From positions 62,001-126,000 of the forward strand of contig JAMIFM010000021.1 in assembly GCA_035906255.1 (NCBI GenBank): DNA of 64,000 bases, in the 5' to 3' direction. A program made the translations under genes and the position numbers. Below are positions 34,740 to 44,257 of this stretch, piece by piece. This stretch comes from SB11 sp035906255. Its GTDB lineage: Bacteria > Bacteroidota > Bacteroidia > UBA8524. Every line of letters begins with the position of its first letter. Position 1 is the first letter of the stretch. The notes under the pieces are model-generated. The model was given only the letters and a program-made list of their open reading frames with translations, was not told where the DNA came from and did not search any database.

Positions 34740-37256
34740 ATGTTAAAGGAGTTTTTCATTAAAAACAGGCAGCATGTAATCATCATTGCTCTTTTTCTGG
34801 CAATATCGGTAATATACTGTTACCCCGTGCTTAGCGGTAAGGTAATGAACCAAAACGATGATTTGACTGCTAAAGCCCTAACCCGCGAGGCTGAAGAATA
34901 CCACAAGAAAACCGGTGATTTTATTGGGTGGTCAAATACCATGTTCTCAGGTATGCCTGCATCAGTGGGTTATACAGGCCCCTCAAACTATTCAATACAG
35001 CTTATTTATGCTTTTGCCAATGCTTTTGACGGATTTTCGTTCGATGTGATTTTTTGGTGCCTTGTGGGTATGTATATCCTGTTTTGTGCTTTGGGTATTA
35101 CCCCCTGGTTGGGAGCGTTGGGAAGTTTCATTTTTGCTTTTTCAACATTTAACATCCTAAGCCTTGAAGGCGGGCACGTTCAAAAAACATTCAACATCGC
35201 CCTTGTGCCCTTATTGCTGGGCGGTATATACCTTATTTTTCAAAAAAGATATGTGTGGGGGTTTATAGCCGTTGCTTTTGGTGTTAACTACCAAGTAGGT
35301 TTATCGCATTACCAAATTACATATTACGCTGCGTTGGCTGCTGCTGTGCTTTGTATTTACTACGGCATTGTGTGGCTAAAGGAGAAAGAATTTAAGGCAC
35401 TGAGTATTGCTATTGGTTTGTTATTACTGGGTGCGGCCTTGGGTACTTTACCCAACCTTACTTTATTAAATACTTATTATGCTTCGCACGAGACTACAAG
35501 GGGCGGTGCATCAGAGCTTACACAAGCTGCGGGCGGAACAGCTACACCTGCTGAGGGAGAAGCCAATAGCGCAGGGCTTGATTTTGATTATGCTACGCAA
35601 TGGAGTTACGGATTGGGTGAAACCTTTACCCTGTTGGTACCCGATGCTTACGGAGGTGCTGATAATGCGGTGGTTGACCGCAAAACAGGGAAGCCTAAGA
35701 AGGATAGTGAGACTTTCCAAGCCTTGCAACAAAATGTTAAAGACAACAACGAGTTTAATGATTATATACAAATGGCCAGCTCTTATTGGGGCGACCAGCC
35801 TTTTGTGGGTGGCCCGATATATTTTGGGGTTATTGTGTGCTTTTTGTTTGTGATAGGCATTATTGCTTCTAACCGTAAGGAAAAATGGTGGATACTTGCT
35901 CTTACTGTATTGTTCTTGTTTTTGGCATGGGGTCGCCACTCGGTTATTTATGAGTTGTGCTTTAATGTGTTGCCTGTGTTTAATAAGTTCCGTACTCCGT
36001 CAATGGCGTTGGGTATTGTGCAAATAGGCGTGAGTTTATTGGCTATACTGGCCATTACGGCTATTGTGAATAATGAAAATAAAGCCAAACTGAGCAAAAT
36101 TGTATTGTATACCGGTGCCGGCTTTGGCGCATTGCTACTGATTATGATTGTTGCGCCAAGTATGTTGTTTGGGTTTGAAAGTGCAAGGGAGGCTACCATG
36201 CAATTGCCCGACTGGTTTAGCAGTGCGTTGATTAGTGACCGTGAGGCAATGATGAAAAGCGATGCCATCCGCTCATTAGTTTTTGTTGCTCTTGCCTTTG
36301 GTTTGATTTGGTTTTATCTAAAAGGCACAATAAAAAGCAGCACTACGTTTATGATTGTTATTGCCGCTTTGATTGTTTTTGATTTGTGGAGCGTGAATAC
36401 CCGTTACCTAAATAAAGACAACTTTGTAAAACGCAAAGATTATAAATACAAAGCTACTGAAGCTGATAATGCCATTTACCAGCAGGCACAGCAAGAGGGC
36501 TTGCTGCATTATCGTGTGTTTAATGTAACTATTAACCCTACACAAGATGCACGTACTAGCCAACTTCACCGTTCAATCGGTGGTTATCACGGTGCTAAGC
36601 TGCGTAAATACCAAGAGTTGATTGACTCGCAGTTGTATAAAAACAATATGTCGGTATTATCAATGCTTAATACTTCGTATTTGTTGGTGAACGGACAAAA
36701 CGGAATACAACCCCAATTGCCTCCTGTACGTCCAATGGGTAACGCATGGTTTGTGCGTGAAGTGAAACAAGTAGCAAATGCCGACAAAGAAATGGCTGCA
36801 TTGAATGTTGACAGTGCCAATATTTTTGACCCTGCGAAAACATTAGTGGTACAAACCAAAAATCTGCCTGACGGGTTGAAAAACTTTAATCCTGCTTATG
36901 ATTCGGCGGCACAAATTAAGTTGGTGAATTATGCGCCGCATATTTTGAAGTATGAATCGAATGCAAGCAGCGACCAAATGGCTGTGTTCTCTGAGGTGTT
37001 TTATGAACAACCTGACGGTGACGGCTGGAAGGCGTTTATTGACGGACAGCCCGCTGAGCATTTCCGTGGCGATTATGTGTTGCGTGCCATGAAAGTGCCT
37101 GCCGGCAAACATACTATTGAGTTTAAATACGATGCTTCAAAGGCACTGGGCAGGGTAAAAATGTCGTTTGTGTTTTTTGTACTGTTGCTTGCGGTTAGTA
37201 TTGCGGCTCTGTTTATTGAGCGTAAAAACAAACTGAAAGCTCTTAAACAGCAATAA
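34740..37256 (+). CDS. YfhO-like multi-spanning membrane protein
   Basis: The 838-residue protein has about a dozen transmembrane segments in residues 10-570, a C-terminal extracytoplasmic beta-rich domain (LVNYAPHILKYESNAS, EVFYEQPDGDGWKAFIDGQ, PAGKHTIEFKYDAS) and a last membrane helix with a basic tail. This matches the YfhO family of predicted GT-C-type membrane glycosyltransferases, linked in Firmicutes to glycosylation of teichoic acids. An acidic NQNDDLTA loop after the first helix would be the active site. Located at the edge of the glycan cluster; target sugar and acceptor unknown. Confidence 0.85.
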   Translation: MLKEFFIKNRQHVIIIALFLAISVIYCYPVLSGKVMNQNDDLTAKALTREAEEYHKKTGDFIGWSNTMFSGMPASVGYTGPSNYSIQLIYAFANAFDGFSFDVIFWCLVGMYILFCALGITPWLGALGSFIFAFSTFNILSLEGGHVQKTFNIALVPLLLGGIYLIFQKRYVWGFIAVAFGVNYQVGLSHYQITYYAALAAAVLCIYYGIVWLKEKEFKALSIAIGLLLLGAALGTLPNLTLLNTYYASHETTRGGASELTQAAGGTATPAEGEANSAGLDFDYATQWSYGLGETFTLLVPDAYGGADNAVVDRKTGKPKKDSETFQALQQNVKDNNEFNDYIQMASSYWGDQPFVGGPIYFGVIVCFLFVIGIIASNRKEKWWILALTVLFLFLAWGRHSVIYELCFNVLPVFNKFRTPSMALGIVQIGVSLLAILAITAIVNNENKAKLSKIVLYTGAGFGALLLIMIVAPSMLFGFESAREATMQLPDWFSSALISDREAMMKSDAIRSLVFVALAFGLIWFYLKGTIKSSTTFMIVIAALIVFDLWSVNTRYLNKDNFVKRKDYKYKATEADNAIYQQAQQEGLLHYRVFNVTINPTQDARTSQLHRSIGGYHGAKLRKYQELIDSQLYKNNMSVLSMLNTSYLLVNGQNGIQPQLPPVRPMGNAWFVREVKQVANADKEMAALNVDSANIFDPAKTLVVQTKNLPDGLKNFNPAYDSAAQIKLVNYAPHILKYESNASSDQMAVFSEVFYEQPDGDGWKAFIDGQPAEHFRGDYVLRAMKVPAGKHTIEFKYDASKALGRVKMSFVFFVLLLAVSIAALFIERKNKLKALKQQ

Positions 37257-37284
37257 TCAAAACCCTATAGGGTTTGGTATTAAT

Positions 37285-37314
37285 AAGGGGGTACGGTTTC
37301 CGTGCCCCCTTATT
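37285..37314. terminator. terminator between convergent YfhO-like and GT4 genes
   Basis: AAGGGGGTACGG, loop TTT, CCGTGCCCCCTT followed by ATTTT: a 12-bp stem with one mismatch or G-T pair. Its right edge runs into the last codons of the minus-strand glycosyltransferase. Confidence 0.88.
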
Positions 37315-38584
37315 TTGTTAGAAGGCTTTGGTATAAACGGGTTACTTTTTCAGCAACTACGGGATACGAATAATTTTCAACGGCTTTGTTACGGGCATTT
37401 TCCTGCAACCGTTGCCCTGTTTGTACTTCATGCAGCACATAGTTAATCCCTTCGGCTAAGTCGTCAACACTTTCATAATCGGCCAAATACCCGTTGTGCA
37501 TGTGTTGTATTAAATCAGGTATCCCACCCACTTCAAACGCTACAGAAGGAACTCCGCAGCTAAGGGCTTCCATAATGGTATTAGGCAGGTTCTCTTCAAG
37601 ACTGGGCAGTACAAAAACATCGCTGGCATTATAAAAATTAATAATGCGCTCTTCATCGTTTAAGTAACCCGTAAATGTGTATTCAAAAGGTAAATCAAGG
37701 TTAACATCGGTCTTTGCCTCCCCCATTACCAACAGTTTGATTCTTTTGCTCCAATCAGGTTGTTTTACCTTCAGCTTCCATAGTGCCACCCGCAGGTATT
37801 CAAACCCTTTGCGTACATCGCTCACATTAGCAGCTACAAAACTGATACACAATGTATCTTTATCCAACCCGAATTTAGCCTTCGCATCAGCTTTGTTATT
37901 GGCCTTATACACCTCTGTATTTATAGGGTTGGGAATCACTTCCACCCGTTTATTGCCTAATAAGGAGCTTTTTTGTGCCCTTGCTGCCAGCCAATTGCTG
38001 CACGCTATAAAAGTTAGGTTTAACTCGTTATAAACTTTTGTCTTCTTAGCATGAACGGCGGCTGAAACATCATTTTCTGATGGATTACGCAGGTAAAAGC
38101 AATTGCCGCATTGTTTTTGGTAGTTTTCGCAAACACGGCTGTGGTGGCAACCACCCGTCATGGCCCACATATCGTGCATTGTCCAAATAACAGGCTTATT
38201 CAGTTTTTTTAGCTTATTGATGCCTTTTAATGATAGAAATCCGTTGTTTATCCAATGTAAATGGATAATATCAGCTTCTTTTACCAACGGGAAACTGGAT
38301 ATATCCAACCCCATATTGGCGGTTGAGAACCTGAAACGGTCGGCTTGGTCGTTTACCTGAAACGCAAACCACAGTTTTTCCCACGCCAACCGGGTAAGGG
38401 CAATTTTTTTTCCCATAGGGTTGTTGGCTATTACGTGTATGTTTTCAAACCTGTCGGTAGCAGTTCCGTGCAAATACACCAGTTGCGATTGCACCTCGTT
38501 GCCATTATTAAGTGCTTCATGTAAACGGTATGCAGCTACTCCGGCCCCTCCTTTATCAAACGTATTTAGTTGTGTGGTTTTCAA
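37310..38584 (-). CDS. family 4 glycosyltransferase (GT-B fold)
   Basis: The 424-residue cytoplasmic enzyme begins with KGGAGVAAYRLHEAL and has the GT4 donor-site signature EALSCGVPSVAFEVGGIPDLI near residue 345-365, plus IPNPINTEVYK. A cysteine-rich insert (GGCHHSRVCENYQKQCGNC, about residues 141-160) is a feature seen in a subgroup of these transferases and could bind metal. It probably adds a sugar during surface polysaccharide synthesis; donor and acceptor unknown. Confidence 0.9.
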   Translation of the reverse strand: MKTTQLNTFDKGGAGVAAYRLHEALNNGNEVQSQLVYLHGTATDRFENIHVIANNPMGKKIALTRLAWEKLWFAFQVNDQADRFRFSTANMGLDISSFPLVKEADIIHLHWINNGFLSLKGINKLKKLNKPVIWTMHDMWAMTGGCHHSRVCENYQKQCGNCFYLRNPSENDVSAAVHAKKTKVYNELNLTFIACSNWLAARAQKSSLLGNKRVEVIPNPINTEVYKANNKADAKAKFGLDKDTLCISFVAANVSDVRKGFEYLRVALWKLKVKQPDWSKRIKLLVMGEAKTDVNLDLPFEYTFTGYLNDEERIINFYNASDVFVLPSLEENLPNTIMEALSCGVPSVAFEVGGIPDLIQHMHNGYLADYESVDDLAEGINYVLHEVQTGQRLQENARNKAVENYSYPVVAEKVTRLYQSLLTK

Positions 38585-38597
38585 TTTCGTGTTACAG

Positions 38598-38605
38598 CAA
38601 ATGTA
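38598..38605 (-). promoter_or_regulatory. candidate -7 promoter element of the GT4 gene
   Basis: Minus-strand TACATTTG, full match to TAnnTTTG, 13 bases before the GT4 start. No clear -33 element. Confidence 0.45.
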
Positions 38606-38705
38606 GGTTTTGTATATAAACAGTACCTCGTATGCAATTATATATTGTTTGTAATTGTTTTGTTTAACTATTTAAACGCGCCCACCATTATTTATCTATA
38701 ATTAC

Positions 38706-38713
38706 TACTTTTG
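38706..38713 (+). promoter_or_regulatory. candidate -7 promoter element of the FkbM gene
   Basis: TACTTTTG, full match to TAnnTTTG, ends eight bases before the FkbM start codon, so any transcript would have a leader of only a few bases. Confidence 0.45.
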
Positions 38714-38721
38714 AGCCTCTT

Positions 38722-39588
38722 ATGGGTTTAGCGAGAAATATATACCAAGGTATCCCTGCAAAGCATGCCATTTTTAATTTGGTGAAAGCCATAATGCCCC
38801 TGCCGTATTCGCTGTATAAAAGCTTACGGTTTAAAGGCATTATAAAAGTACCTGTTGGAAACAGCAGCTTTTTAATACATACTGATTATGACAAGTATGT
38901 GGAAACCAAACTTTTTTGGAAGGGAATGGATGCGCAGTATGAAAAGATGTCGTATGATTTATGGATAAAGTTATCTAAAAAATCATCGGTGATTTTAGAT
39001 GTGGGCGCTAATACGGGTATTTATTCGCTCATCGCAAAAACTGTTAATCCTAATGCCGAGATATATGGTTTTGAACCATTGCCCGATATTTACAAACTGT
39101 TTAAGCGCAATGTTGATTTAAACAAATCAGCCATACATTGCCTTGAATTGGCCGCATCTAACCAAGACGGCACGGCAAGCATTTACACCAACCCTGCCGA
39201 AAAGCTATACACCTCTACTCTCAATAGCGGCAATACAGTTTCAAACTCTATTGAAACAGTTATTAAAACTACTACGCTGAAAAGCTGGATTGAGGCCAAT
39301 AAGATTGATAAAATTGACCTTATGAAGGTGGATGTTGAAAGCTTTGAGCCTGAGGTTATGGACGGAATGGGCAGTTACCTGAAAACCATGCGCCCCAGTA
39401 TGCTGATGGAGATTTTGAGTGATGAGGTAGGCAAACGGGTGGAAACATATTTGGAAGGCTGTGATTATCTATACTTTAACCTTGACGAGGAAACTAAACC
39501 TACTTTGGTACCACATTTGAGAGCAGAGGGGTATCTTAACCACTTGATTTGCTCAAAAGAGACAGCGCAAGAGTTAGGCTTGCTATAA
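38722..39588 (+). CDS. FkbM family methyltransferase (first of three)
   Basis: A 288-residue SAM-dependent methyltransferase. The SAM-binding loop is VILDVGANTGIYSLIA (about residues 90-105), followed by IYGFEPLPDIYKLF and the FkbM-family LMKVDVESFEPEVMDGM. The family O-methylates sugars, among other targets. It is coupled to the downstream transferase gene through a one-base overlap (TAATG) and lies in the glycan cluster, so methylation of a surface sugar is the likely role. Confidence 0.88.
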   Translation: MGLARNIYQGIPAKHAIFNLVKAIMPLPYSLYKSLRFKGIIKVPVGNSSFLIHTDYDKYVETKLFWKGMDAQYEKMSYDLWIKLSKKSSVILDVGANTGIYSLIAKTVNPNAEIYGFEPLPDIYKLFKRNVDLNKSAIHCLELAASNQDGTASIYTNPAEKLYTSTLNSGNTVSNSIETVIKTTTLKSWIEANKIDKIDLMKVDVESFEPEVMDGMGSYLKTMRPSMLMEILSDEVGKRVETYLEGCDYLYFNLDEETKPTLVPHLRAEGYLNHLICSKETAQELGLL

Positions 39589-40490
39589 TGCTACACACTC
39601 CTATACTTCTTCTAGTTTTTAACCGTCCCAAAGAAACTGCGGTCGTTTTTGAGGCAATACGAAAAATTCAACCCAAACAGTTGTTTATTGCTGCTGACGG
39701 CCCCCGTGCAAACAGACCTGACGATGTTGACAATAGTGCTGCTGTGCGTGAGGTTTGCCAAAAGGTGGACTGGGATTGCGAGGTAAAAACATTGTATCGC
39801 AACCAAAATTTAGGATGCCGAAATGCTGTAAGTAGTGGCATTACTTGGTTTTTTGAAAATGTTGAGCAAGGCATTGTGCTGGAAGATGATTGCCTGCCCC
39901 ACCCTGACTTTTTTGCTTATTGTGAAACCCTGCTTGCTAAATACCGCGATGATGAAAGCGTGATGCACATTGGGGGTAATAACTTTCAAGACGGACAAAA
40001 ACGCAGCGACGGAAGTTATTATTTTAGCAAAATACCGCACATTTGGGGCTGGGCAAGCTGGCGCAGGGCTTGGCTGCAACACTATGATGTAAATATGCGC
40101 GGTCTTGATAGTTTTATTTCCAAACAATCTAAACAGTTACCGTTTAAAACCTCTACTGAAAGGGCGTATTGGCTACAGACTTTTAAGCGGGTGCAACGCG
40201 GGGAAATAAATACGTGGGATTACCAGTGGACGTTTGCTTTGTTAAGTAATAAGGGGAAAGCAATATCACCAGAGGTGAATTTGGTTGAAAATATTGGTTT
40301 TGGGGAGAGCGCTACCCACACGGGCAATTCTAATGACCGTTTGGGGCAATTACAAACCACCGGAATTATACCTATCACCCATCCTACCAACACTGCGATA
40401 AACCACGATGCCGATTTTTACTGGTATAAAAAGGTAATACCCTGGCAACTGAAGCTAAAAAATGTGGTTAATTTTCTTTTAAAGAAATAA
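39588..40490 (+). CDS. nucleotide-diphospho-sugar transferase, HlpA-like
   Basis: A 300-residue GT-A-fold protein: TPILLLVFNRPKETAVVFEAI at the start, FIAADGPR, YRNQNLGCRNAVSSGI, then the acidic metal-site region VLEDDCLPHPDFF and IWGWASWRRAW. These blocks match proteins often annotated as hemolytic protein HlpA-like, which are sugar transferases and not shown to be haemolysins. The ATG at 39588 overlaps the FkbM stop; an upstream ATG would read inside that gene. The 3' end overlaps the convergent gene by twelve bases. Confidence 0.82.
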   Translation: MLHTPILLLVFNRPKETAVVFEAIRKIQPKQLFIAADGPRANRPDDVDNSAAVREVCQKVDWDCEVKTLYRNQNLGCRNAVSSGITWFFENVEQGIVLEDDCLPHPDFFAYCETLLAKYRDDESVMHIGGNNFQDGQKRSDGSYYFSKIPHIWGWASWRRAWLQHYDVNMRGLDSFISKQSKQLPFKTSTERAYWLQTFKRVQRGEINTWDYQWTFALLSNKGKAISPEVNLVENIGFGESATHTGNSNDRLGQLQTTGIIPITHPTNTAINHDADFYWYKKVIPWQLKLKNVVNFLLKK

Positions 40491-41429
40491 CGATTTTATT
40501 GCTGTAATCATTAGTGACAGCGGTGTACTGAAAATTGCCGTGGGTTTTTTTAATACCATTCTTATCCAAGTACGGCCCAAGTGTCTTTGCAAAGCTTTTT
40601 GATTATATATTTTAGCTTGCTTGTTTTTTGCTAAAATATCTCTGAACAGGTTGTTTATCGCCTTTGTATCTACCTTATTTAATTGGTTGGCACTGATGTA
40701 ATGAAAATTATCTGCATCGTTTGATGAAAGCTGAATACCCAGCCTGCTAAGCTGCATTTGGCGGATACCGTATATTACCTCGTTAGAGCGTTTAACTACC
40801 TCAGGCGATTTGGCTTGAATATCTATCCTGTAATCCAGCAGTACTTCGGGGATATTTGCCAACTTAACTACTTGCGATGCACGTACCCACAAATCGTAAT
40901 CCTGTATCTTTTTCAATCGGTCATCATACCTTAAACTAAATTTATCCAGCATGCTTTTACGCATTATCACTGTAGGGTGGGCTATGGCCGAATTAAACAA
41001 AAGTTTACATTGTATTTCTTCATGACTCACAGGGGTTTTCCAAAGTCCTTTCCAATCTCCGGTAAGGTTTACCCAACTGCCTGCAATTGCAATTTCAGGA
41101 TGGGATTCCATGAACTTCACCTGCTGTTCAAACCTGTTTGGGTAGCAAACATCGTCGGTATCCATTCGAGCAATGTATTCACCTGTACAAAGATCTAACC
41201 CTTTGTTAAGCGAGGCCGCCAATCCCATGTTGGTTTGGTTATGGTATATTTTTATGCGGGGGTCGTCGTAGCTTTCTATAATTTCTATGCTATTGTCAGG
41301 GGTAGCATCGTTTATAATCACCCACTCAAAATCGCCAAACGTTTGGTTCAATACACTTTCAATGGCAGGGCGAATTAACTCTGCGCTATTATATACAGCG
41401 GTAAGAACACTTATTTTGGGATTAGTCAT
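40479..41429 (-). CDS. family 2 glycosyltransferase
   Basis: A 316-residue GT-A enzyme. The N-terminal signature KISVLTAVYNSAELI, then ESVLNQTFGDFEWVIINDAT and the DxD-type metal site ARMDTDDVCYPNRFE (about residues 90-105) are those of GT2. A basic, hydrophobic C-terminus may hold it at the membrane. Eight-base overlap with the asnB stop upstream shows co-expression. Sugar specificity unknown. Confidence 0.92.
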   Translation of the reverse strand: MTNPKISVLTAVYNSAELIRPAIESVLNQTFGDFEWVIINDATPDNSIEIIESYDDPRIKIYHNQTNMGLAASLNKGLDLCTGEYIARMDTDDVCYPNRFEQQVKFMESHPEIAIAGSWVNLTGDWKGLWKTPVSHEEIQCKLLFNSAIAHPTVIMRKSMLDKFSLRYDDRLKKIQDYDLWVRASQVVKLANIPEVLLDYRIDIQAKSPEVVKRSNEVIYGIRQMQLSRLGIQLSSNDADNFHYISANQLNKVDTKAINNLFRDILAKNKQAKIYNQKALQRHLGRTWIRMVLKKPTAIFSTPLSLMITAIKSLFL

Positions 41430-43245
41430 TGCTGAAACTGTGCTTCTCTACCCAAATGGCAAGGGTAAGTAGTATCCAAGTGTGATAATTATTTTTTTCA
41501 AAGTACCGGCTGCAACTGTTGTAATCCAGCAGGCTATACATTTTATTGTTTTTATTGTACAGGTATTGCTTTTTTAGTTCTTGCACAGCAGGTATTTGCA
41601 ACCATTTATTTACAGGTGCACCAAAACCTTGTTTGCTGCGTTTGCGTATGTTTTCGCTCCACAATTGCCCCATTGCCTCACGAAGCAAAATCTTGTCGCT
41701 GCTGTTGCTTACTTTCAGTGTGTAAGGCAGCGATATACAATATTCAGCAAAATCAACATCTAGAAACGGGGCACGCAACTCAACACTACTGGCCATTGCA
41801 GCTCTGTCGGTTTTCACCAGTATATCACCGGGCATATAATCCTCAATGTCTGCCCGCATACCATCATCAGGGGTATTATTAGGCTTGAATGAAAATGAGG
41901 GTTTAATAGCTTTGCCTTTAAGTCCTACTGAAGCTATTTCGCTATCGCTAAAGTAGGTATTGTGCTGTGTATGGGCATTTAGCAAACTATTGTATTGGGT
42001 ATTGCGAATGCCTGCTTCGTATTTTTTGGCATCAACCCCTAAACCCAGTTTGCGGGATAGTTTTAGCCCAAATTTTATTGCGGGGATAATGGCCTGCGGG
42101 GTTTTGCCCCCTTTCATCATCTCCAACAATATTTTGTAGGAACCGTAACCGCCCAGTAATTCGTCCCCTGCATCGCCCGTAAGTATTACGGTAAGGTGTT
42201 CTTTGGCCAACCTTGAAAGCAGGTATGTGGGTATATTTGATGAATCGGCAAATGGTTCATCATAAATATCCTGCATTTTCAAGAGTAAATCAGCTATATC
42301 CGCTTCTTGCTGTTGAAGTTCGATATGATGTGTATTGTATTTTTGGGCAATTTCGCGAGCAAACGGCAATTCATCAATGCTATCGCCAAACCCAAACGAA
42401 ATGGTTTTTATGCCTTCTTTGTATTTGGCTGCAAGTGCCACAATGGTACTTGAATCTAATCCGCCACTAAGAAAAGCCCCAACCGGCACATCGGCTACTA
42501 ATTGTTTTTTTACAGCATCGTCAAGCAAAAAGGTAAATTGTTCGGTAACGTCTGCAAGCTTTTGCGGGCTTCCAATTTCAGGCAGATTCCAATACCGTTC
42601 GGTAGTTATTTTTTTGGTTTGAGGGATGTACTCTAAAGTATGGGCAGGCGGTAGGGTAAAAATATTTTTATATATGGTTTTGTTGGGATGAATGTAAAGG
42701 TGTTTTAAATAATGTGCTAAGCTATCCTTATCCAACACTGGCTCTACCAAGCCCGAAGCTAAAATGGCCTTTATTTCGGATGAGTACACAAACTCTCCCC
42801 CTTTACCTATTGCGTAGTAAAACGGTTTTTCACCAAAACGGTCTCGGGCACAAAATAAGGTTTGTTTGGCATCGTCCCAAATGGAAAACGCAAACATACC
42901 CGGCAAATTTTTCATCATTGCTTTGCCTTGCTGTTCATACAAAGCAATCAATAATTCGGTATCGCTATCGTTTTGGTAGTTGTATTGGGTTTCTTGTCGT
43001 AGCTTTTTGTAGCCGTATATCTCACCGTTAAAAACAATACCTATGCTTTTGTTATGATTGAACATGGGCTGCCACCCACCCTCTAAATCAACTATGCTAA
43101 GGCGACGATGACCTAATACACATCGGCTATAGGCATAATGACCGTCACCATCAGGCCCCCGATGCCCGATAGCATCGGTCATCCGTTTAACTGTTGTTAG
43201 ATATTCTGTTGCATTATCAGCAACTATTCCGGCTATTCCGCACAT
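41422..43245 (-). CDS. asnB: asparagine synthetase (glutamine-hydrolysing)
   Basis: The 607-residue enzyme starts MCGIAGIVADN, placing the N-terminal nucleophile cysteine at residue 2, and has the glutaminase pocket GHRRLSIVDLEGGWQPM and FNGEIYGYK. The C-terminal synthetase domain has the pyrophosphate loop VGAFLSGGLDSSTIVALA. In polysaccharide clusters AsnB-like proteins may amidate sugar carboxyls as well as aspartate. Both active sites are intact. Four bases separate it from the methyltransferase gene upstream. Confidence 0.92.
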   Translation of the reverse strand: MCGIAGIVADNATEYLTTVKRMTDAIGHRGPDGDGHYAYSRCVLGHRRLSIVDLEGGWQPMFNHNKSIGIVFNGEIYGYKKLRQETQYNYQNDSDTELLIALYEQQGKAMMKNLPGMFAFSIWDDAKQTLFCARDRFGEKPFYYAIGKGGEFVYSSEIKAILASGLVEPVLDKDSLAHYLKHLYIHPNKTIYKNIFTLPPAHTLEYIPQTKKITTERYWNLPEIGSPQKLADVTEQFTFLLDDAVKKQLVADVPVGAFLSGGLDSSTIVALAAKYKEGIKTISFGFGDSIDELPFAREIAQKYNTHHIELQQQEADIADLLLKMQDIYDEPFADSSNIPTYLLSRLAKEHLTVILTGDAGDELLGGYGSYKILLEMMKGGKTPQAIIPAIKFGLKLSRKLGLGVDAKKYEAGIRNTQYNSLLNAHTQHNTYFSDSEIASVGLKGKAIKPSFSFKPNNTPDDGMRADIEDYMPGDILVKTDRAAMASSVELRAPFLDVDFAEYCISLPYTLKVSNSSDKILLREAMGQLWSENIRKRSKQGFGAPVNKWLQIPAVQELKKQYLYNKNNKMYSLLDYNSCSRYFEKNNYHTWILLTLAIWVEKHSFSND

Positions 43246-43249
43246 AGTT

Positions 43250-44215
43250 TTAGCGAATTCCGTTTACAACCGGTCCCCACCAATCAGAAGGCTCAACGTT
43301 TTTGTAGTTGTTTTCTTTGAACCACATAAATACTTCATACGGTGTATGGCCTGATTGGTAACTTGGGGTGATACTATCAAACGTATCTAATATGCTCCAC
43401 TTAAAATCTTTTAACAAAAAGAAAGGGAAAAAGCTGTTTATCAGTGTCCTTGTCCAAGGAAAAAGTCCCATCGGGAAAAACACAATGTTTACAAAATAGG
43501 TGTAGATAAGCGGTGGGTAGTGCCCAAATACAGGCCACAAAAATTTAAATACTTTACGCCAAAATTTTACTGCGGGTAAATCGTAATAGCCACCTTGTCC
43601 ATACACTGCACAGGCAGTCCAACCTCCTTCTTTCACAGATTCGGCAATTTGCGAAAACCCTTTTTTGGGGTCGGGGGTATGATGCAATACCCCAATTGTA
43701 AATGCTCCATCGAACACACCTTTTTTAAAGGGCGGTGCTAAAATATCACCTTGAACTATTAGTACGTCGGGGTCGTTTGCAAAGTTTTTGCGGGCGGCTT
43801 CTACGGCACTGCTATAATCCAATCCTACCACTTTAGCTCCTTTCATTCTGCCTGTTTCAACAAACCTGCCGGGTCCGCAACCGTAATCGGCTATAAGTTG
43901 TCCTTTTAAATCACCCTTTTTATTGGTGATTTTCTCCCACATTGATTGTGTGTAGCCTTCGTATTTTTTCCCTTTGTTTTCGCTGTCAAACTGCACTTTG
44001 CTCCATTTATTCCACTGCCAGCCGAATGATTTTGCATAATTTTCATTGGCATTGTATCCTGCAAAACGTGGCACCCCCCTCACAATGGGGTACGCGTTTG
44101 ATTTTGATACTAATTCGCCTTCTTGCACAAAACCGTTTTCTTCTTTAGTAATTCTTAATTCAAAGGGTTCTTGCGTTTTAGGATCGCATAAAATGTCTAA
44201 ATACGATGGGTGCAT
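43250..44215 (-). CDS. class I SAM-dependent methyltransferase with Trm112-like N-terminus
   Basis: A 321-residue methyltransferase. Residues 1-50 resemble a Trm112p-like strand-rich domain (LDILCDPKTQEPFELRI), then the SAM loop LIADYGCGPGRFVE, the acidic VVGLDYSSA, and DGAFTIGVLHHTPDPKKGF typical of the Methyltransf_11 type. The C-terminal part has a hydrophobic stretch around PLIYTYFVNIVFFPMG. ATG at 44215 is used; the TTG nine codons upstream is less likely. Substrate is unknown but the context suggests a sugar or lipid carrier. Confidence 0.87.
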   Translation of the reverse strand: MHPSYLDILCDPKTQEPFELRITKEENGFVQEGELVSKSNAYPIVRGVPRFAGYNANENYAKSFGWQWNKWSKVQFDSENKGKKYEGYTQSMWEKITNKKGDLKGQLIADYGCGPGRFVETGRMKGAKVVGLDYSSAVEAARKNFANDPDVLIVQGDILAPPFKKGVFDGAFTIGVLHHTPDPKKGFSQIAESVKEGGWTACAVYGQGGYYDLPAVKFWRKVFKFLWPVFGHYPPLIYTYFVNIVFFPMGLFPWTRTLINSFFPFFLLKDFKWSILDTFDSITPSYQSGHTPYEVFMWFKENNYKNVEPSDWWGPVVNGIR

Positions 44216-44257
44216 CTTATAGTTTCTAATTTTAAAGGGCAAATGTACATTTTGAGG

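Noticed and set aside
39588..40490. Haemolysin
   Set aside because: The HlpA-like label comes from database naming; the visible motifs are those of a sugar transferase.
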